This document shows, one piece after another, positions 22,845-34,862 of a DNA stretch of 64,000 nt. Origin of the DNA: Wallemia ichthyophaga EXF-994 (Eukaryota > Basidiomycota > Wallemiomycetes > Wallemiales > Wallemiaceae). The notes beneath the pieces are model-generated. The model saw nothing but the letters and a program-made list of their open reading frames with translations. It was not told where the DNA came from and ran no database searches. Numbering within the stretch: the first letter of the stretch is position 1; the number at the start of each line of letters is the position of its first letter. Made by a program: the position numbers and the translations under genes. The DNA is taken from contig NW_008806275.1 in assembly GCF_000400465.1 (NCBI RefSeq), forward strand, positions 62,001 through 126,000. Direction: 5' to 3'.

Positions 22845-23089
22845 AATAAGTAGAAAAGTAAATTTTCATGACAATAATCACCGTCATCTAAGGAATGTCA
22901 ATCAAGGCACGCAATCGGAATGGTGAGTCAACTGGCACGGCTTGATCGGTGGGGCTATATATTAATTGAGGATTTCTGTACGCTTTTGGAAAAAGAAAGA
23001 GATTGGTGTCATTGGCTGAAAAGTTTCTTGGCTTTCGTGAATAAAGAGGAGCCTTGTTGAAAAATAACAATCACAGTTGTGTACATACA

Positions 23090-23886
23090 ATGAATTCAGC
23101 AGAAGTACCAGATCTAGTCAGTGACTCTTCGTCGGGTTGCCAATCTTCACCGGAAATGCAAGCATTCGACAGAGTGCAACGGATGGAGAAGGTAAATGGG
23201 GAATTGGTTGAAATCGATTAGTAAGTGTGGGTTGCTGCAGCTACCATGCCTACTTACAGCTACATTCAGCGCATGCATTTGCTGTGATCCTGCCAACACA
23301 ACTGGCTATCACTGTCCACAGACATACTCCATCGTAAAGAAGAAGACAAAGAGAGACACAGAGAGCTGGCACAGTAACATGATTAGAGGAGACAAATTCA
23401 GAGAAATCGGGATACTCCATCATGAAGAGTGCCTTGGGTGCTACAAGTTCATTCCATCTAAGTTTCCAGACGTCGGGAGTAGATGCAGCTGCTGTGGTTC
23501 ATACAGCTGTGATAATATCACCCCAGGTGGCTGCACTCGCAATTTCAGCGTAACTCAGCTTGGTTGTGAGCAAGATTAGTACATTTAAACAAACAATACT
23601 CACGCAGCCCACAGCACCAAAACTACCAGCAAACTCACTCAACTGGATACTCTCAAATCAAAACGCTGCGGGACTCCTCAACAGGTACGGTAGTGTGGAG
23701 AAACTTATTCATGCAGTCGTAAATGTCCTCCCCAGAGCTGGTGCTGGAGATAAGCTTATTTTGTCGAACGGTCTAATCAGAGATATCAATAGTATGATAT
23801 GCTCAAATTGCGTCTGGAGGGATGTCGTGGTTGACGGATTACATTTGCTCTGGAAGCATAACAATAGCATTAACATCAACAACTAG
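23090..23886 (+). CDS. Uncharacterised cysteine-rich protein (232 aa)
   Basis: Three exons (23090-23191, 23241-23565, 23615-23886) give 232 residues. Cysteine groups occur as ACICCDP, CLGCYKF, RCSCCGSYSC and ICSNC, with several histidines (GYHC, LHHEEC). This suggests metal binding, perhaps two or more zinc sites, though the spacing fits no finger I know. The C-terminal 100 residues look like a helical domain (LPANSLNWILSNQNAAGLLN; VEKLIHAVVNVLP). The N-terminus is acidic and Ser-rich. Acceptor CCCACAG at 23614 was preferred over CACGCAG because it alone leads into the long frame. Not recognised; possibly a lineage-specific gene. Confidence 0.6.
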
Positions 23887-24131
23887 GAGAACACACATTA
23901 CATATCAGCACAGCGTATCATAAACCCAGCTCAACTCGCCTTAACTGTATCACACCCTAGCAACCACAGCAGTCTCTCTTCTTTGTATTTCTAACGCAAT
24001 CAGCAATTAGCTGCATACATTCGTCACATTGTTTATCATACTAGAAACTAGATGCTGGATAGGATGAAAGATGAGATTTATTAAACCGTGAAAATTACTA
24101 AAACAGAATCAAGATTAAAGAGAAAAAGAGT

Positions 24132-27100
24132 CTAGTTCTTTGGTGCAACTTCAACACGGTTGAGATCAATAAAGATATCGTCAGCAGGGTGTCTGTAGAG
24201 TGGTTGTCTGAGTCTCTTTTGGTCCAAGAAGTGACCAATGAAACCGATTGTTCTACCCAAGACGAAGAGACCGTTGAGAGTACCAATCTTCATATAATCT
24301 CTAGCCTCTTCTTCGTTGAATGCACCGGAGCATTTGAGGAGATCACAGAATGCAGCTGCGATACATCCATCAACGTTAAGAATGAGTGAGTCCTTCTTCG
24401 ATGACGTAACATTCTCAACACCGAGTGCGTAGTCCATAGTAGCGTGAGATGGGAAGTTCTTCATAACAAAGTCCTTAACCAACTCAACACGCAAGTCTGG
24501 GTTAGTCTTTGACTTAATCTTGTGACCGATACCTGGAATTAATCTGTTTTGCTTTCTCATAGAGTCAACAAACTCTCTTGGAGAAAGACCAGATTCGACA
24601 CCTCTAGTGAACTCATTTGCTGCACCGTCGAGAGCACCACCGAATCTATCACCGATAGTCAACAAACCTGAGCAGAGTGCTGAGATCAAGTCCTTTCCTG
24701 CACGTGCAGTAACGATAGTGTTCATTGCTCCAGATACAGCTGGTCCATGGTCTGCTGTTAATTGGAGAGCAATTTCAAGGAACTTGCATGCGTAGCCTGG
24801 CATACGTCTCTTGAACCACAAGAGCGACATAACACCACCGATACCGATTTCTTCCTTAAATACATCACTAATCTTCATACCATTGTAGAGGAGTTCTTGA
24901 CCACGCTCATCGGAGATGGTAGAAATGAATGCAGCTGGTTTACGGATCATACCAAGTTCCTGTGTTGTGTGGTTAACTGGTGCACTCTTTCAAACATACT
25001 TTAAGACCCACTTGTGCCCACTTGTAGTCCATTGGGATAGTTGGTGGTTGTGGTTCTGATCTTGGTGTGATTTGTCCCTTCTTGACGAGATCCTCGTAAG
25101 CGGCACGAAGGACATCTGGGAGCTCTTCAAAGGTTTCTGGAACGATAAAGCCTGCGTTTCTCATAGCAGTGTTCTTGGCATCAGCAGTTTCAGAGTCTGA
25201 GTTTGCCATCGAACCGGCGTGACCGAACTGAACTTCGGTGCTGAACATCTTAGCGCAAGTACCAATAGACCAAGCAACAATTGGCTTCTTAATGATACCC
25301 TTCTTGACAGCATCGATGACGCGGTATTCCTCAACACCACCAACTTCACCAAGCAACATAAGCAATTTGCAGCTTGGATCAGCCTCGTAGCGCAACAAGT
25401 GATCAATAAAGGTTGAACCTGGGTAACGGTCACCACCAATAGCAATACCTTCGTAGGTACCGTCGGTGACGATTGAGAGTATGTTGTTCAACTCGTTAGA
25501 CATACCACCTGACTTGGAGACGTAACCAACTGAACCTGATCTGTAGAGCTTTGAGGAGAGAATGTTGTCCATCATACCACCAGAGTTACCAATACGGAAG
25601 CAGCCTGGCTTGATACCACCAACAGTTGCTGGACCAATGATGAGAGTACCCTTCTTCTCAGCCTTGACGAGAATTTCTCTAGCGAAACGCTCTGGAACAC
25701 CTTCAGCGATGATTGCAATTGACTTGATTTGTGGGAAGTCAAGTATATCCATCACAGAGTCGAAAACTGAACGCGATGAAGCAAAGTTGACAACACAGTC
25801 TGCGTCTGGGTGCTTGGCGATAGCTTCTTCAACTGAAGTGTAAACTGGAAGTAAGGTTTCCTTTGTACCCCAGTAAAACTTTTGAATGTGGTGACCACCG
25901 AATGGATAAATCATAGCAGCAACAGAAGAGCTCTTACGGCCACATGAATAGTCAAAGTCAAGCATACCTTGAATGGCTCTTGGTTGAAGACCAAAGACGA
26001 GACATCTGGTGTTTTCATCGAATGGTCTGAAAGATGGTCTCTTTCCAGCTTCCTTGTTGGTGTCAAATGTAACGATGGCGTCCTTTGGTTGAGTGCGCTC
26101 ACCAGAGGCAACATCAACTGATCCTACGGTAGGAGCAGTGTTTGCAACGTCAGCTGGTTGACCTGATTGAGAAGCTTGGATAGAAGCAGCGGTTGCGGTA
26201 GTTGGTTGGATTTGAGCGGTAGTCTTTGTTAAACCGAGTGCGAGTGGGACAATAGCAGTGATGTGGGTTTCTGGACCGTAGACGTTGATATCGACACCGA
26301 GAGACTCACCGAGCAAGCGCATTGCCTTGAGACCTTCTTGGTAGTTTGGACCAGCACGACGGACGTAGATCTTTACGTTGTGCTTTTGAAGAGGTTGTTG
26401 GTATTCTCTGAGGGCTTGGATGATACCCTTGAAAGTAGCAGCGACGTTTGTAAAGTTGGCAATACCACCACCAATGATGAGAAGTTTACCTTCTGGGTGT
26501 GGCTCACCGCGGGTGATGAGGTCAATAATAGTCTTTGCGTACTCGTAGGTTTGGCCTTGAGTAGGAGCACCCGAGTATTCACCGTAGTTAGCGAGCTCGT
26601 GAGCGAAACCGGCAGCAGCAATTGCGTCAGAGTATACAACGGAAGCACCACCACCAGCGACCATGGTCCAGATACGACCTTCTGGCTTTAAAACGGTGAG
26701 CTTCAAAGAGGCACCAGTTGAGCCATCAAGTTTCTTGATGTAGGCCTCTTCTTTGGTGGAGTCACGACCGAAAGGAGCAGGCCAAACCATGGCAGGACCA
26801 CGATCAGAAGAAACAGCTTGGTTTAAAGGAGTGTCATCACGAGCAATTGACCACTTTGGACCACAAATGTAGTCAGCGGTTTGATCAATCTTGGCAGCCA
26901 AATCGAGGAAGTGCATTGTTGGTGGGGATGTTGGGGTGGCGTCAAGGCAAACAAGAGGGTTGATTTCGAGATAAGCGAAGTGGAGGTCTACGTAGACAGC
27001 GTAGAGACGTTCCAAGAACTCAATGAGAGTGTCTTGCTTGCTGGAATCAACGTCTTTGACGAGACCGCTCTTGAGTTCAGCTCTAGTTGGGAATTTACCA

Positions 27101-27668
27101 TCAACTGGGGCAATAGTGATCTTTTGAGCCTTTGAGTCGACATCACCAACGTCAACACCACCTTCAGCAGTGAAGAGAATGTTGTCACCTTCACGAGTTG
27201 AGTGGATACAGACGTAGTACTCGTCTGTTTGTGGGTGAGGAACGAATGGCTCAGCAATAAAGTTGTTCAAGGTGCCTGAAACTGATTGGACCTATGTCGA
27301 GTCTCAGAAATTTTTCACCAAAACAAAACATCGAGACTCACTTGTTGCTGCTTGCCAGCTCTTTCTTGGATCCATTGCTTGCCGCCTTCAGACCAAGACT
27401 TGTTGATACCGAGCAAGCCAGCCTTTCCTCTACGCTTGATGAGCTGGTCAGGCTTGACGACGAGCTTATCGGTGAAGACCCAGCCAGGAAGCTGGTTGTC
27501 AGGGGTAATAGAGTTGGATTCCGAGTCCCAAGCGATTTGAGCAACCTTTGCGTCAGGGAAGACGAAACCAGGAGAAGGCTTAATGTCGCTGGACACAGAA
27601 GGGGATCTTGGGAGCCAGTAGCTGACGATTCTTTTGCCGTCGTATTCAAGGATCGATGCAGAGGACAT
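24132..27668 (-). CDS. ACL1: ATP-citrate lyase, single-chain
   Basis: Three exons (27668-27342, 27291-25000, 24959-24132) give 1148 residues. Order: ATP-grasp/citrate-binding N-terminal half ([17 protein letters not shown]), CoA-ligase part ([18 protein letters not shown]), phosphohistidine loop [10 protein letters not shown], then a citrate-synthase-like C-terminal module ([16 protein letters not shown]). The enzyme cleaves citrate with CoA and ATP to cytosolic acetyl-CoA and oxaloacetate, feeding lipid, sterol and acetylation needs. One fused polypeptide is the animal and basidiomycete arrangement; filamentous ascomycetes split it in two. Strong codon bias indicates high expression. The first intron splits the N-terminal ATP-grasp subdomain. 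Confidence 0.97.
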
Positions 27669-28241
27669 GGTCTGTTTGTGGTGATCAGATGTGTGCGCGC
27701 TGGGTGTTGAGTGGCCGTGTACACCTACATTAGCTAGTGTGTGTTAGCGCTGTCTGCGCCGCGTAGATCTCACTTACTTTAAATTATTGCTCTAGATGGT
27801 ACAGAACTAAGACTGCCGCGAATACCAGCCCGTCCGTCTTCCCCAATCCAAAAATAAAAATCTTTAAATCGGGCTTTGGGGGAGTGTGCAGGAGTGTAGC
27901 GTGAGCGTGTGCAATTATCAGCCCTACAAATACCTTGCAATACACTTGAATCTTTTTTTACGCCTCGAGAAGATTACGATGGGGTTTTTGTTTGTGCGCG
28001 TAATCAGCTGATCAGCGGCGCTTGAGAGTGGTGGGTCGCTTGTTGCGTTTATTGAAGTACAGTATCTCTACGCTGTGAATCTCTGCGCTGTGCATCTCTC
28101 CCCATTGATCCCGACATCAGGTACACCAAGATACACCAAGATACAGCATGCGCTGTGAACACCACACGCACAAGCTGCAACCCCCATATCTATTGTCCAA
28201 ATGCATCTCTATCGTCTCTTCATCTCCAACAACCATCTGCA
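27669..28241. other. Divergent ATP-citrate lyase / PEX1 upstream region
   Basis: A 573-bp gap between two divergent genes, one of the longest here. Apart from the probable leader intron it shows a G-run (GGGCTTTGGGGGAG), an A/T-rich tract at about 27850-27870 and a tandem GATACACCAA word at about 28125-28144. No coding frame is supported. Confidence 0.5.
27725..27777 (-). other. Probable 5' UTR intron of ATP-citrate lyase
   Basis: On the minus strand a GTAAGTG donor starts at 27777, GCTAACAC is a branch-like element and TGTAG closes at 27725, 53 nt in all and 57 nt before the ATG. The signals equal those of proven-by-frame introns nearby. Confidence 0.5.
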
Positions 28242-31200
28242 ATGCCTGAAATCAAGTACACGCAGCTCGGCTCCAGCCTCGTGAATCTGCCGCCATCCAT
28301 CTACTCCCAGCTGGTCGCCAAAGGCAGCGTGCGTTCGATTCCCGCTGCGTCCATATCTCATATGACCTCAGCGACCACAATCTCTCGCTGTTATCATCAG
28401 ACACGGCGACCGCGAGTACTACCTGGGCTGGTCTGGCATGGCCTCATCGATAGCCACGCTCGCCATCGAAGACTTTGTCGAGATTGATCCCGTCGTTGCG
28501 GCTGCCTATCGACTCGACCACGGCGCAAACGTGGGTAGCCACCCAGCAACCACCACACTCTCACCCAGCGCACAAAGGTATCCGTCTCGCTCCATTCCTC
28601 GCTCCCCACTGCCAAGTCGGTGAATGTGGTACCCGATACGCCCGACGACTGGGAGTTGCTCGAGGCGCACGCCGAGTATGTCGAGCAGAATCTTCTTTCC
28701 CAAGTGCGTTTGGCCTCCACGCATCAGCCAATGGTCGTCTACCTTCCCTCCAAGTCCAGCATGACCTTTCGCGTCGAAGCCACAGACCCTGCCACCTCTT
28801 TCTCCTCTCTTTCCCCCCAAGCCACTCCCGCGGTGCGCCTTGACCGCGACACCGACGTTGCTTTCGCTCCCAAACTGCGCAGGCCCCCGCCTAGCAGCAG
28901 TGCCTCTTCCACTATCCGCCCCACTCCCACTCCCGTCGTGCACAGCCAAGATGATCAGGCTGTGCAACAGCTCGCGCGCGTCATACCAGCGCGGGTATAT
29001 CCACGCACTGAGCCCGGCCTCGCCCACGCCCATCCTGCCTTGGTCCACCGTCTTTGTGGACAGGAGAACGATAGCGCGACGGTGACTCTCACCCGCCTCA
29101 AGTCCCCGCTCACGCGCTACAACGACAAGAGAAAGCAAGGCGGTATGGAAGTGGAGCCAGCTGGGCTGACGTTGGGAATGGGCGGTGCCGCTGCGTTGAA
29201 GAATGCCACTAGCAAGCCCGTCGCAAGCGAGCAAGAGCGGGAACTTGCTCTTACACTCACACTCTCGCTCGTAGCAGATGATACCCTCGTCGATGGTCAT
29301 GTCGCCCTCCCGCTCGGCTCTCACCAACGCCTCCAGTTGAAACAGTACGAATTAGTATCGTGCTCCCTCTCAAACTCTCACTCAAACTCTCAAATTCTAT
29401 ACCACGACTACGATATACTCGCTCCACTTTTTAGTACTGCTGACGACGATATCCTCCCTGGGCACCACGCTCTGGTTGAAGAGGCTGCTGATTATCTCAT
29501 CAGCTCTATCGGCATGTCCCTGTCGAAACTGAAAGTGGAATTAAAGGATGGGTATCCAGGTGATCACTCTCACTCGCGCTCTTTAGGTCTGCTAATTACT
29601 GGTGGATCCAGCACAGGCAAGACGACGCTAGCCAAGACAATAGCTTATCACATAAGCCAAGATGTACGGATATTCGCCCACAGCCTCTATGAGGATGTAT
29701 CGGGGTGGGTGCAAGAGAAAGCTTCGACTATAGACGATAAGCTGCGGCTGCTACTCGAGGAAGCTCACTGGAGTGCTCCCACCGTCATCATACTCGACGG
29801 TCTCGATGTTTTGCTAACCCCGGAAAGTGAAACAGACCAGAACACAACCCAGTCTGGCAGACAGCGCACACTCGCTGACCTCTTCGCTCGCCTCTTCTCA
29901 CCTTGCAACCGCAATCTGCCGCAGGGCGTGGTTGTGGTGGGTGTGGCCAGTGGTTCCCTCCACTCCGCCGTTAATACCTCGCGTGTGTTTGGGAAGGAGA
30001 TTAAACTACTTGCGCCATCTAAAACGACGCGCAGAGAGGTAAGTTTATTTTGGGCTGCTTGCTGCTTTTCCCATTTAAATTGCTGACACTCACATCTCCT
30101 CCGCACTCCAGATGCTGCTGCGACTATTCGACGAGCACCGGATAGCTGATTTCAGCGGGGTGAATACGCTACTTATTGCCAGTGAAATGGAGGGGTATCT
30201 GCCGGTAGATGTGACAAGTGTGCTGGAGAGGGCAGTACACCATGCCTCCCTGACGCACGACGAAGATGGCCCATCCTCAACGTTACAATTGCATGTCGCC
30301 ACGCACCACTTCGAAGCAGCCCTCGCACAATATCGCCCGCAAGCTTTACGCGGAGTGAATCTGCAGCAAAGCAGTGTGAAGTGGGGGGATATAGGCGGGA
30401 TGCGCCATGTGAAGGGCATGATCAGAGAGACGCTGGAGTGGCCGACCAAGTATGCCCTCCTCTTTGACCGTTCCCCACTTCGCCTGCGTGCCGGCCTCTT
30501 GCTGTACGGTTACCCCGGCTGCGGAAAGACGGTAATCGCGAGCGCGGTAGCGCGCGAATGCGGCCTCAATTTCATTTCCGTTAAAGGCCCTGAACTTCTC
30601 AATAAGTATATCGGCCAGAGTGAAGCTACAACAAGGAGTCTTTTCGATCGCGCTAAAGCTGCGAAACCGTGTGTGCTATTTTTCGACGAATTCGACTCGA
30701 TTGCGCCGAGGAGGTGGGTGAAGATAATCATGACTAGAGAGAGGTTTCACTCACATCACACACTCACACAGAGGACACGATTCGACGGGCGTTACAGACC
30801 GGGTGGTTAACCAGTTGCTGACGCAAATGGACGGCGCAGAGGGGCTTGATAGCGGAGTATTTGTGCTTGCCGCAACGAGTCGGCCTGATCTTGTTGATCC
30901 AGCTCTTCTCCGCCCTGGACGGCTGGACAAGGCGCTGCTGTGCGATATGCCTGATTTGCAGGACAGAGTGGATGTGAGTGGATGTGGGCGGTGGCGTGCT
31001 TGCTGCCACACTGCATTTTACTTAGTACTTAGTACTTACTAACACTCCCACCACTCCACTTCAGATACTCGCTGCTCTAACACGTTCAATGCACCTGGAC
31101 GCAGACGTCGACCTCGCCAGTATTGCCGCTCAATGTGAGCAGTTCACCGGTGCTGATTTGCAGGCGCTTGTGTATAACGCACATCTCGAGTGTGTGCATG

Positions 31201-31652
31201 AGGTGTTGGCGAAGCGTGAGGAAGTGGAAGCGGAAAAGCGGGAGCAACACCACGTCGAGCGTGACGACCACAACGACCACTCCAGTAGAGAAGATGAAGA
31301 CGAAGACAAAGCCGCGCCTGGATTCTCGTGGAGCTTGCACAGCGATACCCCTCTCACACGCTCCGGTGAGAAGGAGGTGGATGCTCGCATCGAGAGGCTG
31401 CTGTCAGCGCACACTGCCCTCGGGTCGCGCAGCTCACATCCGCAATCCCCACACAGTCAAGAGAAGACTGCAAATACAACTGCGACATCACCCACTCCGC
31501 ACGTGATTACGGCCGAGCACATGTCGAAAGCATTCGCTATCACCCACCCGTCGGTGTCGAGCGACGAAATAGCACGGCTGAGGGGCGTCTACGACTCATT
31601 CACGACCGGTCGCCCGAGCCAGGAGGTGGGCAGCAGGAGCAGTCTGGCGTGA
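28242..31652 (+). CDS. PEX1: Peroxisome biogenesis AAA ATPase PEX1
   Basis: Six exons (28242-28328, 28372-28530, 28578-30038, 30112-30713, 30772-30973, 31065-31652) give 1032 residues. The N-terminal double-psi barrel region shows [12 protein letters not shown] and [10 protein letters not shown], then [13 protein letters not shown] and ELHAEYVEQ-like sequence. D1 has Walker [10 protein letters not shown]2 has GYPGCGKT, Walker [10 protein letters not shown] and the second region of homology [19 protein letters not shown]. Pex1 with Pex6 extracts ubiquitinated Pex5 from the peroxisomal membrane. A disordered Asp/His/Ser-rich stretch sits in the C-terminal 150 residues. Donor GTGCGT in intron 1 was chosen by frame. 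Confidence 0.93.
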
Positions 31653-31786
31653 GGCTGGTGTGTAGAGTGTGCTTGTGTGCTTGTGTGCTTGCGTGCTTGC
31701 TTACTCAACGAACTGTATAAAATGACATGCACAACTTTGCCAAAATACAAATGGCTCTCGTCGGATAACTACAAACAGCTGCAAAG

Positions 31787-32737
31787 ATGGGAGGAGACAG
31801 CGCAAATAAGCAGCCATTCCCGCGAGTATTTGTGATACGCCACGGTGCGTTTGCGTTGTGTGCAGGAACCAAAGACTACCACGCAGCTGACACGGCTCGA
31901 CGCAGGCCAAACCGAGTGGTCGCAAAACGGACGCCATACCGGAACTACGGACATAGGGCTAACGCAGCATGGCGCCGAGGTCGTTGAGAAGCTTGGGCCA
32001 CGCGTAGTGGGCGATGCGAGTGAGTTTGCGTGTTGCTGTTGGTGTGTGCGCTTCTCCCTGCTGATACACCTGTGCACACGCAGAACTCATCGACCCTGGG
32101 CGTATATCTCACGTATTGCTCTCCCCAAGGAAACGCGCCATCGATACTTTCACGCTGCTGTTCAAGGATAACTTGCCCGCAGTCGCTGAGCGCGAGATTG
32201 TGGAGGATGCCAGGGAGTGTGAGTATATTACAGCACAGCGGTGCAGTGACACACTCGCACACGCTCGCTTGTCACATCTCACACACCTCTCACCACAGGG
32301 ACTTACGGCGACTACGAGGGACTCAAACCGGCCGAAATTAAGGCGCGCAACCCCCACCACTGGATTTGGACAGATGGTTGTCCGAACGGGGAGAGTGCAG
32401 CGGATGTCTCCGCGCGTGCTGACAACTTGGTTAGGAAAATTAGAGATATACACGCTGCACACCTCCTCGACAGAGAGCGTGGTGTGGAAACCAAGAGCTC
32501 GGGCGATGTAGTCATCTTCTCCCACGGCCACTTTAGTCGTGTGTTTATTTCACGTTTTCTCGGATTCGGTATTGGCGAATTTGGGTGGGTTGCAGTTAGC
32601 ACGTCGTGGACTTTACTCACTACTCATCCCCTTCTTCCAGACCCAAGATCGTCGCTGAAGCTGGCGCTGTGCAGTTGCTTGGCTACCAGCATAATAGCCT
32701 CGATGAGCCAAGTATCTTGGCTATGAACTTGCAGTAG
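31787..32737 (+). CDS. SHB17: SHB17-like histidine phosphatase (sedoheptulose bisphosphatase type)
   Basis: Five exons (31787-31844, 31906-32019, 32084-32218, 32299-32584, 32641-32737) give 229 residues. The phosphoglycerate-mutase fold is clear: catalytic RHG (split by intron 1) followed by QTEWSQNGRHTG, SPRKRA, WTYGDYEGL and the second histidine in FSHGHFSRV. The YGDYEGL and SPRKRA motifs match yeast Shb17, which hydrolyses sedoheptulose 1,7-bisphosphate to drive riboneogenesis. The wider family includes TIGAR and fructose bisphosphatases, so the substrate is inference. It follows PEX1 on the same strand after 134 bp. Confidence 0.85.
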
Positions 32738-32961
32738 ATGGTCTTGTTTGTTTGAAGCACACACGCTCATTCTCTCACACTCTCTTCTCTGGCTGAATTA
32801 TGTATAGCATTATAGCCTTATTACATTACTTTTCGGACGCGCCCGCTGTCTTGATTTGAATCATGTTTTGCATTTTTTCGATTAAAATTGAAAGGATAAA
32901 AAGCAGTTTCAACTGTGAAATTGTTGTGTTTCCAAGGTGAACTCTATACACTTGACCCAGA

Positions 32962-34190
32962 CTAATCCCAAATAAGATCAGAGTCTCCGCGACGCGCGAG
33001 GACTTCCCAAGGGTTCTTGGAGGATGTCTTCATAACGCCCTGACCCTGAACCTGGCCCTGCTGCTGTCTATGTTGGCGGAGGGAATCTTGTCTCTCTTTC
33101 TCGTTGAGACTCTTCACGGCAGCTTTCGCTTCCTTCTTCTTAGCGTTCTGGCGCTGTTTTTTTGTTTGTTCTTCCTGTGATGGCGGTTGAGGTTGGGGAG
33201 GTGGAACTACTGGTTCATCTGTGGGATTGTCAGACAAGTAGTTACGTTGGTCCGACACGCACCTCTAACGCCGACCTTCTTGGATCCAGCCATAGTCCAG
33301 CCGTCGTCAGCAGAGGGAGTGTGTTTGACGTCTTTGGCAATACGCATGACGCGAGCGTGCGTCTGGTCAGGTTGGAGACTGTCATCGAGCATGTCCATGG
33401 CATTATGGGTCTGGAGGAGGGTAGATTCAGCGAGCGGGGTGTTAAAGGTGTTAGTGGGGTTGGAAACACCACCCTTCTCACTCCACGTCCAGTCGCCGTC
33501 TTGGTATATTTGGCTGTCGGGATTGAGGGCAGACTGTGCAGACACGACAGGTGCTCTATCCCAGGCGTCTTGGTCGAGTGGTGGTGAGGTAGATGAGGCT
33601 TCTTGAGGTACGGCAGACGCTTCAATGAAACCAGTCTTCTCAGTGGTTGGAGTGGTTGCCTTCTTCTTTGAGTTGATGGTAGTCCACTCGCCTGAGTCTA
33701 CATCATTGAATTCTCCGGTGGTGAGTTTGTTGGTGGTGTGGGTGGGTGGTTTTTGTGGTTGTTGTGGTTGTTGTGGTTGTTGTGGTTGTTCTGATTGCTG
33801 TTGCTGCTGCTGTGCTGCTTTTGCTTTCTTCTTGGATGCTTTAGATTGGGTGGGTTGCTGGGCTGGTTGCTGGGCTGGTTGCTGGGCTGGTTGCTGGGCT
33901 GGCTGTTGAGCTGACTGTTGAGCATTCTTCTTTGCTGGCTGCTGTTGTTGCTGCTGCTTCAAACCACTCTCGTGACTACCGGAAGAAGCAGGCGTGGTAT
34001 TCTTGCTCTTCTTCTTATTCTTACCAGCGCCGACTTTCTTATTCTTTTGTGAGTTTTGTTGCGTGGGTGTGTGCGTGTCTGCGTGCTGTTGAGGCTGCAA
34101 CTGAGTGCTGGCATACAAACCAATAGCAACGCCCAGCCCGGCAAGCGTGTAAACAAGCTTATCATCCAATTCAACGCCTCCGACAATCAT
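32962..34190 (-). CDS. N-terminally membrane-anchored Gln/Lys-rich protein
   Basis: Two exons (34190-33263, 33218-32962) give 394 residues. An N-terminal hydrophobic helix (LVYTLAGLGVAIGLYAST) is followed by Lys-rich patches, long Gln/Pro/Ala repeats (QQPA units, Q runs), acidic segments with DGWTM and GEWTTI words and a C-terminal coiled-coil-like region (KQRQNAKKKEAKAAVKSLNE) ending KNPWEVLARRGDSDLIWD. This looks like a protein fixed to the ER or other membrane with a long cytosolic tail. The conserved-looking C-terminus may be a binding module. I know no family name. Confidence 0.7.
33740..33930 (-). repeat. Coding tandem repeats (QQPA and QQP units)
   Basis: At about 33851-33912 a 12-nt unit (TTGCTGGGCTGG on the plus strand) repeats about five times, encoding Gln-Gln-Pro-Ala. 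At about 33750-33790 a 9-nt unit (GTTGTTGTG) repeats about four times, encoding Gln-Gln-Pro. A glutamine run of six lies between them. Near-identical copies suggest recent slippage. Confidence 0.8.
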
Positions 34191-34245
34191 TTCTGTTTTC
34201 GTGGTGTGTTGGCAACATGTGTTGTGCGATATAAAATACTAAAAT

Positions 34246-34767
34246 CTATCCCAGTACATAATTGATTATATTATTTATAAGCTCATTGACATCCTCTTTG
34301 CTCTTGCTATTGCTCTTCCTGGGCTTGTTGCCGCTTCTGCGCCCGTTGCGCTCCCATGTGTGCCTGGATTTCTTATTTTGGTTGGTTGCAGCGCTGCCAC
34401 TCAAATATCCCAGCAGCGACCAAGTGCTTCCTCCAGCCACGGCAGAGATATCCTTCCCCGTATAGCTGCTGCTCAGTTGTATTACCCCCACCACTACGCT
34501 CACTATTACCGTCCATTTGAGTAGAAAGAGGAGTGTGCGTATAACGAATCTGGCTGTGTTGTAGAGGCTTATCACCGTGGCATATATCAGCAGCAATGAA
34601 ATCACCAGCGGCAGTACACTCTCCACAGACGGTTTCGACGTGAGCACCGTGTATCCATCCTCCATCACGGCGTATAATCGCGGTAAGAGCTCCTTGTCCC
34701 AGGTACTGTACAACTGTGATGGTAATTTACGCGCGTATGCTTTCGCGATTGGTGTTATATACTCCAT
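34246..34767 (-). CDS. Apq12-like nuclear envelope / pore assembly membrane protein
   Basis: A single exon of 173 residues from ATG 34767; a longer in-frame start exists at 34797, and the frame beyond it opens with TTG. Two adjacent membrane segments are seen (VLPLVISLLLIYATVISL and LLFLLKWTVIVSVVVGVI) separated by YNTARFVIRT, a pattern I associate with the fungal Apq12 family. Apq12 is an ER/nuclear-envelope protein needed for pore assembly and membrane fluidity. The tail is basic, with RHTWERNGRRSG and NKPRKSNSK. It lies 55 bp below the Q-rich gene and 95 bp from PUS1. The assignment rests on pattern memory. Confidence 0.55.
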   Translation of the reverse strand: MEYITPIAKAYARKLPSQLYSTWDKELLPRLYAVMEDGYTVLTSKPSVESVLPLVISLLLIYATVISLYNTARFVIRTLLFLLKWTVIVSVVVGVIQLSSSYTGKDISAVAGGSTWSLLGYLSGSAATNQNKKSRHTWERNGRRSGNKPRKSNSKSKEDVNELINNIINYVLG

Positions 34768-34862
34768 CGTCGACGTCAGCCTATAACATGTACGCATCAG
34801 GCAACTTGGGTATTTCAAGTGTAGAAATATCTATCATTCTCAACAATACAGCTTTATCTATA

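Noticed and set aside
26263-26691. Plus-strand frame of 142 codons
   Set aside because: Antisense to ATP-citrate lyase; strong codon bias of the real gene explains the open mirror frame.
28506-29327. Long minus-strand open frame of 273 codons
   Set aside because: It lies antisense to PEX1 exon 3, whose family motifs and phase-consistent introns are clear. GC-rich codon bias on the plus strand creates the mirror frame.
23887-32961. ATP-citrate lyase, PEX1 and SHB17 as a functional cluster
   Set aside because: All touch central carbon or peroxisome metabolism, but they are separate genes on both strands with ordinary gaps and no shared element that I can see.
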